Assembly (NCBI GenBank): GCA_965197495.1 | Contig: OZ240210.1 | Location: 992,001-1,056,000 of the forward strand | DNA length: 64,000 nt | Source: SMYC01 sp965197495 | Lineage (GTDB): Bacteria; Acidobacteriota; Vicinamibacteria; Marinacidobacterales; SMYC01 | Direction: 5' to 3' | Shown here: positions 43,563-53,031 of the stretch, piece after piece | Layout: every line of letters starts with the position of its first letter | Position numbering within the stretch: the stretch's first letter is position 1 | Made by a program: the position numbers and the translations under genes | Notes under the pieces: model-generated | What the model saw: the letters and a program-made list of their open reading frames with translations, nothing else | What the model was told of the DNA's origin: nothing | Databases searched by the model: none

Positions 43563-44843
43563 GTGAAAGCGCATAAGCGGCGTCGAATGGCAGGGAAGCT
43601 CGCGACTGTTCTATTGACGCTGGCGGCGACTATTCAGTCTGCTTGCTCTGGCGAAGAGCCCAATCGAGACGGGGTGGACTTTTTCTTCACGGACGCCGAA
43701 TGGACGGAATATGGACGGAGAATCGAGCGATCGAACCGGAGTGACTTCTCGCTCTCCGTGCGGATGGGCGAGCATCGGGAGTCGGTGAGAGCTACGGCTC
43801 ATCTACGCGGCAGAGGTTCGTTTGGCTGCGCACGAAGAAACTACACGCTCAACTTGTACGGGAAGCGGCCTCGCTTCGCCTCTCTCGACTCGGTGACCGA
43901 CGAATTCTACCTCTTGAGCTTGTGCCTCGATCACGGCTATGTACGCCAACACACCGTGCTCAAGCTCTGGAGTCGGCTCGGACTGTTTCCACTGCAGCTT
44001 CGCTACGTGGAGCTGACGCTGAACGGACGCTCGCAAGGCGTGTATTTGCTCGTCGAGAAGTTGGATCGGATCCGCTTTTCGCGAAGTGGTCTACGGGCAC
44101 TCTTGAGGCGCAACTTTCGCTTCGTCAAGACGGTAGTCGAAGTGAAGTATTCGAGGACGGGAGAGCAGGAGGCGCGATCGGATTACGAGAAAACGTTCGA
44201 AGAATTCGCGGGGCTTTCAGGAGAACCACTTGTGGCCCGCTTTCGCGAGCTCATGAATCTAGACCAGTATCTGTTGTGGCTCGCTTCGAACGCACTGCTC
44301 CAGAACGGAGATTCCGTTGACGAGCTGTGGTTGCTCGCGGAGGACAACCCGACCCCGCAGGCCCGCGCCCGACCCTACTACACGTTCTTCGCCTGGGACC
44401 CGGACGACGTGTTCAACCCGTGCCATTGGGATGGGCGATATGCGTTTCGCGACCCCTACGAGCTCACCTACTGTGCCGAGGCGGAGTGGGACCACATCCT
44501 GCTTGGCGATCCGGTTGGCTACGCGTTATATGTCGATGTGCTCAAGGACCTCATCGAGACCCGACTAGAGCCTCGAATATTCGACGAAATCCTTCGGGAA
44601 ACGAGCGACGCGCTGTTGCCTTTCATGGCGCGCGAAAACGTTGCTTCGGCGATGGTGGAGCTCTTCCCGAGCGGAAACGGCTCACCCGAGTCAGACCGGG
44701 CGACCGCGGAAGCTACGATACGAGACGCCGTGCGGCGATTGAGCCAATCTTTTGAGCGCTCTTCTAGTGTGTTGGAGGAGCGGATTGCTCGCTACCGGAA
44801 ATCCATAGCGGCTTCCACTGAGGGGACCGAAAAGATTCCCTAG
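43563..44843 (+). CDS. CotH-family lipoprotein
   Basis: The product has 426 residues from GTG 43563 (GGAAG upstream at about 43551). A signal sequence with a lipobox cysteine near residue 28 (TIQSAC) predicts a lipoprotein. The central part matches the CotH kinase-like fold: RGRGSFGCARRNYTLNLYGK, YLLSLCLDHGYVRQHTVLKL, VELTLNGRSQGVYLLVEKLD and later YYTFFAWDPDDVFNP. CotH proteins phosphorylate proteins in spore formers; in Gram-negatives their role is unknown and they often sit with DUF4956 and VTC genes. The divergent-convergent layout with DUF4956 and a second CotH gene downstream repeats that association. The gene is intact. Confidence 0.8.
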   Translation: MKAHKRRRMAGKLATVLLTLAATIQSACSGEEPNRDGVDFFFTDAEWTEYGRRIERSNRSDFSLSVRMGEHRESVRATAHLRGRGSFGCARRNYTLNLYGKRPRFASLDSVTDEFYLLSLCLDHGYVRQHTVLKLWSRLGLFPLQLRYVELTLNGRSQGVYLLVEKLDRIRFSRSGLRALLRRNFRFVKTVVEVKYSRTGEQEARSDYEKTFEEFAGLSGEPLVARFRELMNLDQYLLWLASNALLQNGDSVDELWLLAEDNPTPQARARPYYTFFAWDPDDVFNPCHWDGRYAFRDPYELTYCAEAEWDHILLGDPVGYALYVDVLKDLIETRLEPRIFDEILRETSDALLPFMARENVASAMVELFPSGNGSPESDRATAEATIRDAVRRLSQSFERSSSVLEERIARYRKSIAASTEGTEKIP

Positions 44844-44858
44844 AATTGTGGCGCCCGC

Positions 44859-45560
44859 TCATACGAGCGAGTCCAAGTTTACGTAGGAAACCTGGAGGTG
44901 GGGGAACGCCTTCTTGATCTCGGTTATCAGCTGCGTCGTTTCTTTCGGGCCGCCCGGACTGACCTTGGCTCGAATCTGTACTTGGCCGTCCTCGAGGTCG
45001 AATCTCTGAATCGACAGCCCGCCCGTCAACCGCTCGAGAGTTTCGACAACATTAGCCTCGTCGGCAGTGTCGACAGTGTCGACAAAGCGCTCGGCATCGC
45101 CGATGACGGTCAAGAGAAGGTTCTGCCGCGAAACGCTCCGCCCGAGAAAGCGCCGGCCGACGACGAAGATCGTGACGATGACTACGGCAACTGCGGCGAG
45201 CAATCGGTGCTCGGCGCCGAGCGCGAGCCCGACCCCGATGCACAAAAAGAGATAAACGAGCTCTTCCGATGTCTTGATCGCGGCGCGGAATCGGACGATA
45301 GACAGAGCTCCGACCAGTCCCAGGGAAAGTGCCAGCGAGGACTTCACGACGAAGATGATGACGACCGTCACCATGGTGAGCATCGGGAACACACCGGAGA
45401 AATTGTCACGGTTGGAGATGGAGGTGCCTAAGCGCTTATAGAGCTCTCCGATGTAGAGCGCAAGAGCTCCGCCCATGAGCATGTTCACAGCGCAGTTGAG
45501 GACCATGGTGAGTTCGGATCCTAGATTTTGGGGGCCACATGACGAGCGATTGTATATCAC
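44859..45560 (-). CDS. DUF4956-family membrane protein
   Basis: The product has 233 residues. I prefer GTG 45560 because GGAGGAG lies 5 nt upstream; ATG 45506 would shorten it to 215. Four hydrophobic segments (NMLMGGALALYIGELYK, MLTMVTVVIIFVVKSSLALS, ELVYLFLCIGVGLALGAEHR, LLAAVAVVIVTIFVVGRRFL) are followed by a soluble domain. GLVGALSIVRFRAAIKTSEE is the hallmark of DUF4956. The function is not established; the family is commonly found beside CotH and VTC-type polyphosphate polymerase genes. It converges with the upstream CotH gene (15 bp apart) and diverges from the next CotH gene by 65 bp, so those two may share a promoter region. Confidence 0.85.
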   Translation of the reverse strand: MIYNRSSCGPQNLGSELTMVLNCAVNMLMGGALALYIGELYKRLGTSISNRDNFSGVFPMLTMVTVVIIFVVKSSLALSLGLVGALSIVRFRAAIKTSEELVYLFLCIGVGLALGAEHRLLAAVAVVIVTIFVVGRRFLGRSVSRQNLLLTVIGDAERFVDTVDTADEANVVETLERLTGGLSIQRFDLEDGQVQIRAKVSPGGPKETTQLITEIKKAFPHLQVSYVNLDSLV

Positions 45561-45625
45561 CCTGGCTCCTCCATACAGTCGTGCTGGCCCGCGGCCACGT
45601 CACCCGTTAAACTCGCGGTGTCGAT

Positions 45626-47584
45626 ATGCATCCGTTTCTTCCTACGACGATGGCGGCTTTCGTTTCCGTCGTCCTGTCGTCACTCGCTGGCGCCGCCGCA
45701 TCGAACGTCGTGGCCGATACGCGCTTCAACCGCGAGCGCGGTTTCTACGACTCGGGTTTCGCCGTCGTCATCCAGTCCCGCACTGCCGGCGCACGTATTC
45801 GATATACCACCGATGGAAGCGCGCCGAGCCCGACGCACGGTCTAGGCAACGAGAACCCCGTCGTCGTGAGGATCGAGAGCACGACGACGCTGCGCGCGAT
45901 GGCTTACAAGGCAGGGCTCACGCCGAGTAATGTCGACACCCACACCTACATTTTTGCGAGCCACGTCGTCAGACAACCGCGCTACCCGAGCGGATTTCCG
46001 ACCTCGCTAGGTGGCATCGGAATGGGCGGTTTGACTGAGCTCGACTACGAGATGGATCCCGCCATCGTGGATCACGTGGATTATCGTCGCGAGATCCTCT
46101 CCGCTATGACGGCGATTCCGTCGCTTTCCATCGTGATGGACAAGCAAGATCTATTTGGCCAACTGTTTACCGATGACGGTGAGCTGAAGCGCTCGGAAAG
46201 CGGCGTCTATTTCCGGAGTCAGGCGGAGCCCGGGATGGGCCCTGCATCGGTTGAGCTCATCTATCCGCGCGCACCCGATCGGGGTTTCCAGGTCGATTGC
46301 GCGGTGGAATCGCATGCAGATTACGGTGCCAAACGAGCGCTGAAGCTCGTTTTCAAGAATGAGTACGGGGTTGGCAAGCTCCGCTCGAAGCTCATGCAGG
46401 ATGCTCCTCTCAACGGAAAATCGGCCACGACCACGTTCGATCGGCTCGTATTGCGCTCGGGACACACGCGCTCTTTCGCGGGCGGCGACGCCGGCGAAAC
46501 GACCTATGCGAGGGATCAGTGGTCGCGCGATACGGAGATCGCGATGACCGGGCTCGGCGCGCACGGGACGTTCGTCCATTTATATCTGAACGGTTTCTAC
46601 TGGGGTCTCTACAACTTGGCCGAGCGTCCGGACGGATGGTTCACGTCGGCCTATTTGGGAGGTGAGAAGTCGGACTGGATGGCTGTGAATCACAACGGCG
46701 TGCTGCACGGCGACGATAGGCGATGGCACTACCTTCGCGGACCGTTGAAAAACAAAGACATGCGGGTCCTCCAGAATTATCGAGACCTTCAGCAATCTCT
46801 GGACGTCGAGCATTTCGCCGACTACATCATTCTTGCGTGGTACTCGAGACTCTATGACTGGGGACCCGATCGAAACTGGTATGGAGGTAATAGAAACGAG
46901 CCGCCGGGCCCGTTCCGCTTCTTCATGTGGGACGCGGAATACACGTTGTTCTCGGGGGCCGCGCCCATGGCATGGGTGCACGGACTCTTCACCAGGTCCG
47001 CGGCGACGCGATCGGGGGACATGGTCGGGATCTGGCACGCGCTCGCACAGAGCCCCGAGTTCATGACGCTATTCGCCGATCGAGTTTATCAACACTGTTT
47101 CCATGGTGCGCTCACCGAAGAGCGCTCGATGGCGCGTTGGACGCGACTGGTGGCTTTCATCGAGTCGGCGGTCGTCGCGGAGTCTGCCCGCTGGGGCGAT
47201 GCACGCAAGGCGCTCGGCGAGCCGACAAGGACGCGGAACGACACTTTCTTGCCACAGGTAAGAAGAGTCGAAGCGGTGATGACGGGAAACGTCTCGCACT
47301 TCATCGAAGTCTTGAGAGAAGAGGACTATTACCCCCGGATCGACCCGCCCGAGCCCACGAGGATTTCCACGTCGTCGGTTACGCTGGCCCAAGCCCAAGG
47401 CGTGGAGATCTATGTGACCCGAGATGGCAGCGACCCTCGCGCGATCGGCGGAGCTGTCTCGAAGCGGGCAGAACGCGTGCGAAGCGGTGATAGCATTGCG
47501 CTCGAAGGTGCGACGAAGCTCAAGGCGCGCGCCCGGGACGGATTGGAATGGAGCGCATTGCGCGTTGTTGCGGAGACCTCGTGA
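45626..47584 (+). CDS. CotH-family secreted protein with chitobiase-type C-terminal modules
   Basis: The product has 652 residues. A signal peptide covers residues 1-26 (LSSLAGAAAS). Residues 30-110 form a chitobiase/beta-hexosaminidase C-terminal-like domain: GFYDSGFAVVIQSRTAGARI, RYTTDGSAPSPTHG, TLRAMAYKAGLTPSNVDTHT. A CotH domain follows at about 170-500: ALKLVFKNEYGVGKLRSKLM, VHLYLNGFYWGLYNLAERPD and FRFFMWDAEYTLF. The end has another short chitobiase-like module (EIYVTRDGSDPRAIGG). This arrangement is frequent in large secreted CotH proteins of uncultured Gram-negatives. The ATG of the next gene overlaps its stop (GTGA). No substrate is known. Confidence 0.85.
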   Translation: MHPFLPTTMAAFVSVVLSSLAGAAASNVVADTRFNRERGFYDSGFAVVIQSRTAGARIRYTTDGSAPSPTHGLGNENPVVVRIESTTTLRAMAYKAGLTPSNVDTHTYIFASHVVRQPRYPSGFPTSLGGIGMGGLTELDYEMDPAIVDHVDYRREILSAMTAIPSLSIVMDKQDLFGQLFTDDGELKRSESGVYFRSQAEPGMGPASVELIYPRAPDRGFQVDCAVESHADYGAKRALKLVFKNEYGVGKLRSKLMQDAPLNGKSATTTFDRLVLRSGHTRSFAGGDAGETTYARDQWSRDTEIAMTGLGAHGTFVHLYLNGFYWGLYNLAERPDGWFTSAYLGGEKSDWMAVNHNGVLHGDDRRWHYLRGPLKNKDMRVLQNYRDLQQSLDVEHFADYIILAWYSRLYDWGPDRNWYGGNRNEPPGPFRFFMWDAEYTLFSGAAPMAWVHGLFTRSAATRSGDMVGIWHALAQSPEFMTLFADRVYQHCFHGALTEERSMARWTRLVAFIESAVVAESARWGDARKALGEPTRTRNDTFLPQVRRVEAVMTGNVSHFIEVLREEDYYPRIDPPEPTRISTSSVTLAQAQGVEIYVTRDGSDPRAIGGAVSKRAERVRSGDSIALEGATKLKARARDGLEWSALRVVAETS

Positions 47585-48261
47585 ATCGGATATTCATCCT
47601 CACCGTCCTGGCCCTTTCCGGATGTGACGGACCTCGGACATCGCTTGTCGAGCGCGCCGATCCGGCGGAACGCGTGCGCCTCGAGCTCTCGGGTGCTGCA
47701 CACGACGCCTTGGCGCTTCCTTTTCCCGCTGAGCGCCGTTTCGAAGTGGATCTCCCTAGTGCGGTTTTTCTCCGTGTTTCGCCGGCGCTCGTCACCGAAC
47801 AGAACGTGCGGCGCGCCCGCGTTTCCTTTCGGGTCATAGTCGAAACGGAAAACGACTCCGTCGAGGTCTTCGACGAGGTCTTTCGATTCGGCGACGCCAA
47901 CCGCTGGCACTCGCGCGTTGTGGACTTGAGCCTATGGTCGGAGCAGCGCGTCGTGCTCGTGCTCGTCACGCGTACGCCCGAGGATCGTAATGTCGATATT
48001 CTGTGGGCCGACCGGATCCAGGCGGTCTGGGGCGAGGTCGCGCTCGTCTCGAGCCCGGAACGGATGCTCGTGAAAGCGGCCGGCGACCTCACGCTCGACG
48101 CGGAATCCTGGCTTCTGGAACGAGGTGGCGTCACGCCCGTCGACTACAACCAAGGTGTGAGCCTCGCCGCGAATCTCATCCTGGCTGGCTTGTTGGCGCT
48201 CGTGATTCGCGGACTCTATATCGGCTTCGCCCCCGTCCTGTGCCAAAACTCGGCCTTTTGA
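47581..48261 (+). pseudogene. Lipoprotein cut by MITE-A
   Basis: GTG 47581 overlaps the CotH stop. A signal sequence with lipobox (FILTVLALSGCDG) is followed by about 200 residues of mostly beta structure (FRVIVETENDSVEVFDEVFR, WSEQRVVLVLVTRTPEDRNV) and a membrane helix near the end (SLAANLILAGLLALVIRGLY). At 48231 MITE-A begins: the last ten residues (APVLCQNSAF) come from the repeat. The protein probably continued beyond the membrane helix. I do not recognise the family; its position suggests it worked with the CotH proteins. Confidence 0.6.
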
Positions 48262-48318
48262 AACAGACCACAATATCAGCAGCTTAGTGTCTGTGTTTGC
48301 GACCGGGTCAAGAGCCGT
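48231..48318. repeat. MITE-A, partial copy
   Basis: CCCCGTCCTGTGCCAAAACT to GTTTGCGACCGGGTCAAGAG. It supplies the stop codon of the preceding lipoprotein gene. Confidence 0.85.
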
Positions 48319-48340
48319 GCTTCGGCTACCCACCCAACTT

Positions 48341-49044
48341 CTACCGGTCGGCAAGGGGTTCCGACAGCAACCGCCGCGCCGCTGCCAGGAGTCGATCCTT
48401 CCAGGCAACGCGTTCCCGCCAGTGGTCGGGGATGGCGTTCAGGCCGTAGAGGGCGCCGGCGAGCTGCCCCGTCACTGCTGCTACCGTATCGGCGTCGTCG
48501 GCCAGGTTGGCCGCGAGCAGCACCGCGCTGCGGAAGTCTCCGGTGCGGGCGACTGACCAGATGGCGGCTTCGAGCGTGTGAACGACGTACCCGCTGGAGC
48601 GGATCGTATCCCGTGTCCGTCCTCGCCAGCTGCCGGCTATGACCTGAGTGATTGCCGCCGCTCCCGTGAACCGTCTCGGAGCCAGAACGTCCGAGAACGG
48701 TGACCCGGCGATGGCGTCTGCCAGGAGGCGCCGAACGCCCGGCAGGCGTCCACTGCTTCCTCGGCTCCGTGGGTAGTCCGGGACTGGTCGGCGGCTGCTG
48801 CGAGCAGGCGCGGCCGGTCGTGCCTGAACCGGAGCGCAACGGGGGCGAGCCGCATCAGCGAGCCGTTGCCTGCGCTCCAGGGATCGGTCGAACCCGCGAC
48901 CGGATCACCCGTCCGTAGGTACCGGGTGAGCGCTTGGCAGGTCGTGTTTCCGATGTCGAAGCAGTCTCCGCTTGGGCAGGTTGCTCCACCATTCCAGTGA
49001 TGTCCCGCTTCGCGACGATGCGGGACTATGCCGGTGAAGCCCAA
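48341..49044 (-). pseudogene. ADP-ribosylglycohydrolase, 5'-truncated and frameshifted
   Basis: The segments read DCFDIGNTTCQALTRYLRTG, DPWSAGNGSLMRLAPVALRF, then after a one-base shift near 48724 LADAIAGSPFSDVLAPRRFT, SSGYVVHTLEAAIWSVARTG and LLAANLADDADTVAAVTGQL before the stop at 48341. These are the middle and C-terminal metal-binding motifs (GNGSLMR, DDADT) of the DraG/ADP-ribosylglycohydrolase family, which removes ADP-ribose from targets. The N-terminal third with its own Asp motif is gone and a further shift is likely near 48965. It may be the missing partner of the phosphatase fragment at 28020-28499. Confidence 0.7.
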
Positions 49045-49049
49045 CCCGT

Positions 49050-49931
49050 CTACTTCAAGTCGGCAACAGCGCCGTCGCTGGGGAGTTCCAGTTGCCCGTC
49101 TTTGGCGAAGTATCGGTCGAACGCGACTTCTTCGACGGTCCTTCCCCGCCGGTATACCGTGTAGATCCGGGAGAGCAGGAACTGAAATCCACCCTCCGGA
49201 CGCGTGACGCAGTAGATAGCATTCGCATCGTGTGCCGAGATCGCGATTTCCGGGTTGTGGCGATTCGGCGGAATCCGCAAGGGGGTTACGACCTGATCGT
49301 CATCCAAGGTCACGATCAGGTTCGGACTCAAGATCCGACTATTCTGCGCAGCTAACTCTACGTACTTGGTGCAGAGCGTCCTGGGCCTGAGCTCAAGGGA
49401 GCCAGCGAGCGAGAAGCCGAATATCTGGTCAAACGCCTTGGAGTCCTGATCGAACTCTTGAGTCTTGATGCCGACAATACTGTTGGGGGAACCGTAGACA
49501 CGAAAGGGAACCGATCCCTCGCTTGATCGCAGGGCGTACCGCCGCAGCTTCTTCGCCGACGCGATCTTGGCGAAGGTGTCTTCGAGGTCCGCCGACGCCA
49601 TGCGGCTCTTGATCTCTCCGATGGCGATGACCCCTTCGCACGGGTAGTAGGTGGTAGCAGGGTCGTCGTTGATCGAATACACGGGACACAGGTGCTTCTC
49701 GTACAGCACAATGTCCATCTGCCTGCTTGTGCCACCGTAGCTGTCGATGACGCAGCCCGATCCGACCGCGATGCCCTTGGGAAGGAGAGTCTGGAGTCTC
49801 TTTCGAGTGGGGACTTCCCGCGCCGAACCGACGAGTCCAGCGGAGGTGGCTAGTCCGGCACCGGCGAAACTGGCGATCAGTTCACGGCCAGCATCCATAG
49901 CGTAGCGTACGGCGTCGAAGTTCTTGTTCAT
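49050..49931 (-). CDS. DUF6602-like protein with PD-(D/E)XK-like nuclease fold
   Basis: The product has 293 residues from ATG 49931. The pattern LPKGIAVGSGCVIDSYGGTS, RQMDIVLYEKHLCPVYSIND and YPCEGVIAIGEIKSRM fits the DUF6602 family. Asp73 (QMDIVLY), Glu106 and Lys108 (GEIKS) are placed as in restriction-like nucleases. Function is not established; such proteins are found in defence islands. It sits 6 bp upstream of the ADP-ribosylglycohydrolase relic on the same strand. The last third (IYCVTRPEGGFQFLLSRIYT) is less typical. No frame damage is visible. Confidence 0.6.
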   Translation of the reverse strand: MNKNFDAVRYAMDAGRELIASFAGAGLATSAGLVGSAREVPTRKRLQTLLPKGIAVGSGCVIDSYGGTSRQMDIVLYEKHLCPVYSINDDPATTYYPCEGVIAIGEIKSRMASADLEDTFAKIASAKKLRRYALRSSEGSVPFRVYGSPNSIVGIKTQEFDQDSKAFDQIFGFSLAGSLELRPRTLCTKYVELAAQNSRILSPNLIVTLDDDQVVTPLRIPPNRHNPEIAISAHDANAIYCVTRPEGGFQFLLSRIYTVYRRGRTVEEVAFDRYFAKDGQLELPSDGAVADLK

Positions 49932-50115
49932 CGCAGAGAATCGAGAATAGCACGGACCCCAGTGGCAGCTACGTGTCGATGTGGGTATGCGGTCAACGCC
50001 GGGCAGGCCGCGTACCTCGCTGGCGGAGGCGCCGATGATCCGCCCGTCGTGAGACGGCGCTAACGGCTCGGGCCATGGTCCCGCTCCGGTCCGCGCTGCC
50101 GGCCATGTTGCTGCA

Positions 50116-50515
50116 TCAGTTCCACGGCCCGCGCAACGTCTCGGCGAGCGTCCTGTAGTCCGCGTCCAAGCATCTCAGTTGCCCCGAGAGTTGCTCGATT
50201 CGCCGCCGCAAGGTCTCGTTCTGCGCGGTCTGCTGCTCGAAACGCCGCTGCAAGGCTTCGACCTGCCCGGAGTGCCGCCGCTGTTCCGTCTCGAACTGCC
50301 CGGACAACTTCTCCAAGGCCCCGCCATCAACTGCCGTTCTAGCTCGGTCATACAGCTCCCTCACTGAGACCACATCGGCGCGGCTGCGCACGACGCCGTG
50401 CTCGACGCGCTGCACCAGGTAGTCCCGGATCAACTCGCGCGGGTCGGCCTCGTGCTCCAGGCCGGCCCGCAGATTCGCCGCCTCGATGTAGGCGCGATGG
50501 CCGGGTTGCTGATTC
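50116..50515 (-). pseudogene. Possible relaxase/mobilisation protein fragment
   Basis: The minus strand reads LRAGLEHEADPRELIRDYLV, QRVEHGVVRSRADVV and a glutamine-rich coiled coil (QVEALQRRFEQQTAQNETLR). The first part resembles the region after the relaxase domain of Mob proteins, and the coiled coil their tail. No catalytic HUH histidines are present. The 184 bp between this and the DUF6602 gene show nothing. Confidence 0.35.
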
Positions 50516-50645
50516 ACCGAGGCGGTACGTGGGCTGTTGAGAGATTCAGGCGTGAAGCCCCTGCGCCTTCCCGCCAATAGTCCGAATCTGAACGCATACG
50601 CGGAAAGATTCATTCTCTCCATACGTCGAGAGTGTCTCGACCACT
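50516..50645 (+). pseudogene. Integrase-type transposase fragment
   Basis: The plus strand encodes FTEAVRGLLRDSGVKPLRLP and NAYAERFILSIRRECLDH, the part around the catalytic Glu of the transposase at 3590-4561. Confidence 0.8.
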
Positions 50646-51119
50646 GCCGTAGTGATTCTTGCGCCCAACGACAGGTCCCCGCAGAGCACGTTCGGCCGCG
50701 TTATTGTCGGGGTACACGAGCGGGTTTTCGACGAACAGCGCCAGCTTCGCCCAGCGCTCCAGCATGTATCGGACCGCCTTGCCGAAGTCGCTTCGCGGCA
50801 GTCCCCGCTGGGCCAGTGCCCATTCGCGGATCGAACTCAAGATCGGCCGCGAACGTTCTTTGCGTAGACGAAGCCTCAGCTTCTGAGCCTCGTCATCGCT
50901 GGGAAACGGGCCTGGAACCAGACGCTCGACCTCGTACAGCTTTCCGATCAGTAGTACGCAATGTCGGGACTCGACACCCCCCAAACTGTGCCCGCCGATT
51001 TCTTCTTCGAGCCCATCAACGGCCACCGGGTTTCGTCCGCGTGGATGACGGGCGATTCCAGCACCTTCTTTCCCATGGCGTCGTACACGGGTTCCAGGTG
51101 ACGCGCGAGCACGTTCAGC
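50646..51119 (-). pseudogene. IS66-family transposase fragment with internal deletion
   Basis: Two frames on the minus strand: LEPVYDAMGKKVLESPVIHA with DETRWPLMGSKKK, then after a shift near 50950 LIGKLYEVERLVPGPFPSDD, RYMLERWAKLALFVENPLVY and PDNNAAERALRGPVVGRKNH. These are IS66 DDE blocks with the middle region deleted. It is cut at 51119 by the IS6 element. Confidence 0.8.
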
Positions 51120-51924
51120 GGTACTGTCAAGTTGACGTTGCGAGAGCAAGCCGGTGCCGTCGGCATGACGTCTCCGTTCGAGTCATGCCGCCCACGTTAC
51201 TGCGTCCCAAGCGAGGAACGCGCGACCTCGAAGCTGTCGGTGATGACGCGCTTGCAACAGGTGTCGTCCGACGCGGAAGAGGTTTTGGACAAGTCCATGA
51301 ACGGACAAGAATCGCTGGGCTTGACCCTGAGATTTGAACCGTCGCATTTGCCGTTCACGTTGCCGCGTCAGCTCGTGCGAGACCTCGGCTCTATTGTTTT
51401 GGTACTGGTCGGTGCAGTGGACGACGGATGGCATGACCTCGCGGTGAGCGGCGCTGTAGCTTCTCAGCTTGTCGGTGACGAGCCGCCAGGGTGGCCGGCC
51501 CTGCCCCTTCAGCAGCTTACGAAAGAAGCGTTTAGCGGCTCGCCGATCGCGTCGAGGCTGGACGAGGATATCGATGACGTCGCCATCTTGGTCCACCGCA
51601 CGCCAGAGATACTGCCGTTGACCCTGGATGGTTACAAACACCTCGTCCAGGTGCCACGTATCGCCGAGGCGACCTTGCCGTCGCTTCAGCCCGCGAGCGT
51701 ATTCTGGACCGAACTTGATGCACCAAAGTCGGATCGCTTCATACGAGACGGTGATCCCCCGCTGGGCAAGGAGGTCCTCGACATCTCGAAAGCTCAAACA
51801 AAAGCGATGGTAGAGCCAAACGGCGTGGCTGATGATCTCCGGTGGAAATCGATATCCGCGGTAGCTCGGCGACTTGCTGTTCATTGGCTCATTCTGTCAG
51901 TTAGAGGCCCAACTTGACAGTACC
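51120..51924 (-). mobile_element. IS6-family element, 805 bp, 15-bp perfect inverted repeats
   Basis: GGTACTGTCAAGTTG at 51120-51134 is mirrored by CAACTTGACAGTACC at 51910-51924. Flanking 8-mers (CGTTCAGC left, TTCCAAGT right) do not match, so there is no target duplication. It joins an IS66 relic to a cut ISNCY-type transposase. Confidence 0.9.
51183..51884 (-). CDS. IS6-family transposase
   Basis: The product has 233 residues, the usual IS6/IS26 size. An HTH region (VEDLLAQRGITVSYEAIRLW) is followed by the DDE core: GDTWHLDEVFVTIQGQRQYL, LVTDKLRSYSAAHREV and the late RQRERQMRRFKSQGQAQRFL with the Glu in NNRAEVSH. IS6 enzymes act replicatively and generate cointegrates and adjacent deletions, which fits the missing sequence next to it. 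The gene is intact and likely active. Confidence 0.92.
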   Translation of the reverse strand: MNSKSPSYRGYRFPPEIISHAVWLYHRFCLSFRDVEDLLAQRGITVSYEAIRLWCIKFGPEYARGLKRRQGRLGDTWHLDEVFVTIQGQRQYLWRAVDQDGDVIDILVQPRRDRRAAKRFFRKLLKGQGRPPWRLVTDKLRSYSAAHREVMPSVVHCTDQYQNNRAEVSHELTRQRERQMRRFKSQGQAQRFLSVHGLVQNLFRVGRHLLQARHHRQLRGRAFLAWDAVTWAA

Positions 51925-53031
51925 TTCCAAGTTTGCCTTTGAAGAAAACGCGCCATCGTAGGCAACCTGGCGCGGGGCCCGTTCGTAGAGTTCGACTTGA
52001 CGGTCGATCATGGTTTCCGCGAGAGTTGAATCGGACGGATTCCCATCCAAGATCACGCAATCCAAAATCATCGAGGACGAGCCACCAGTCATACACACCT
52101 TGTGGCCGTAGAGAGTCTCGCGCCGATCTTTGCGAATAATGTCGGTGTGTTCTTCGAAGATAGAAACGACCTTTTCCTCCGCAGGCACACGCTCTTCGTC
52201 GATCACTCGGCGTTGGGTTTGGTTGATGACTTTCTTGGTGAGGACGAGAAAGTGCTCAAAATCCGCGGCGATCCTCTCCGCGCTCGCTCGCTTCACCGGC
52301 TCGGTCAAGCCCGACTCTTCCAACTGTGCTGCAACGCGTTGAGCGGAGCGATAGGTTTCTTCCGTCACCTTCAGTAGATCTCGATAGACGCCACGCCTTT
52401 GTTGCTTATCCTTCGCGTTCAGAACTTCCAGTCGACGTCTCTTCGCTCGACGCGTTCGATTGCCGAAGACCACTACTGTACCCAGCAGTTCGCGAGCTCG
52501 GCACATCACGCGAGTGAGAACCCGAACACAGTCATAAAGAAGCTCGGAGTCTGTAGGCGGATGAATGTTTGATTCCACTACCGTGCAGTCCACTCGTACT
52601 TTTCTTCCCTTTTCGATCCCAGCATCCTCGGCAACGCTCACCAGCTCTCGGTTGATCTGCTCCAGCGTTTCGAACTTCACGGCTTTGATGTTTGCTGCTA
52701 GGGTCGACTTCGACGGGGTCGGCTCTATGATGCCGAGCTGGCAAAACGTCCGATAGCTTCGGGAGTCTGCCAAGTGAAACGCCAGCTCCCGATAGGTGAA
52801 CTGATTCAGCTGCTTCACCAACAACGCCCGGAGAACCTGCTCCGCGCTCATTCCCCCACGACCAACATCGCTCCCTGCCGGTGGGGTGACCGACCTTAGG
52901 TCTTGCAGTACCAGCTCATTGAGCTTAGGATGGGCATCGAGTAGCGACGAGATCGTTTCGAGCTCGCGTGCGTGCTCCAGCTCCAGCCAGGGCTCACGTA
53001 GATTTGGCTGTGGGTTGATCGTTTTTCGCAT
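51925..53031 (-). pseudogene. IS5-superfamily (ISNCY-type) transposase copy A, 3' end lost to IS6
   Basis: It is nearly identical to copy B (53365-54726) from MRKTINPQPNLREPWLELEH to AYDGAFSSKANLE. It then ends at the IS6 border, losing about 80 residues including the last catalytic region. Few point differences from copy B are visible, so duplication is recent. The noncoding stretch 53032-53364 carries the 5' flank of this copy and the 3' flank of copy B with a half-palindrome. Confidence 0.88.
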
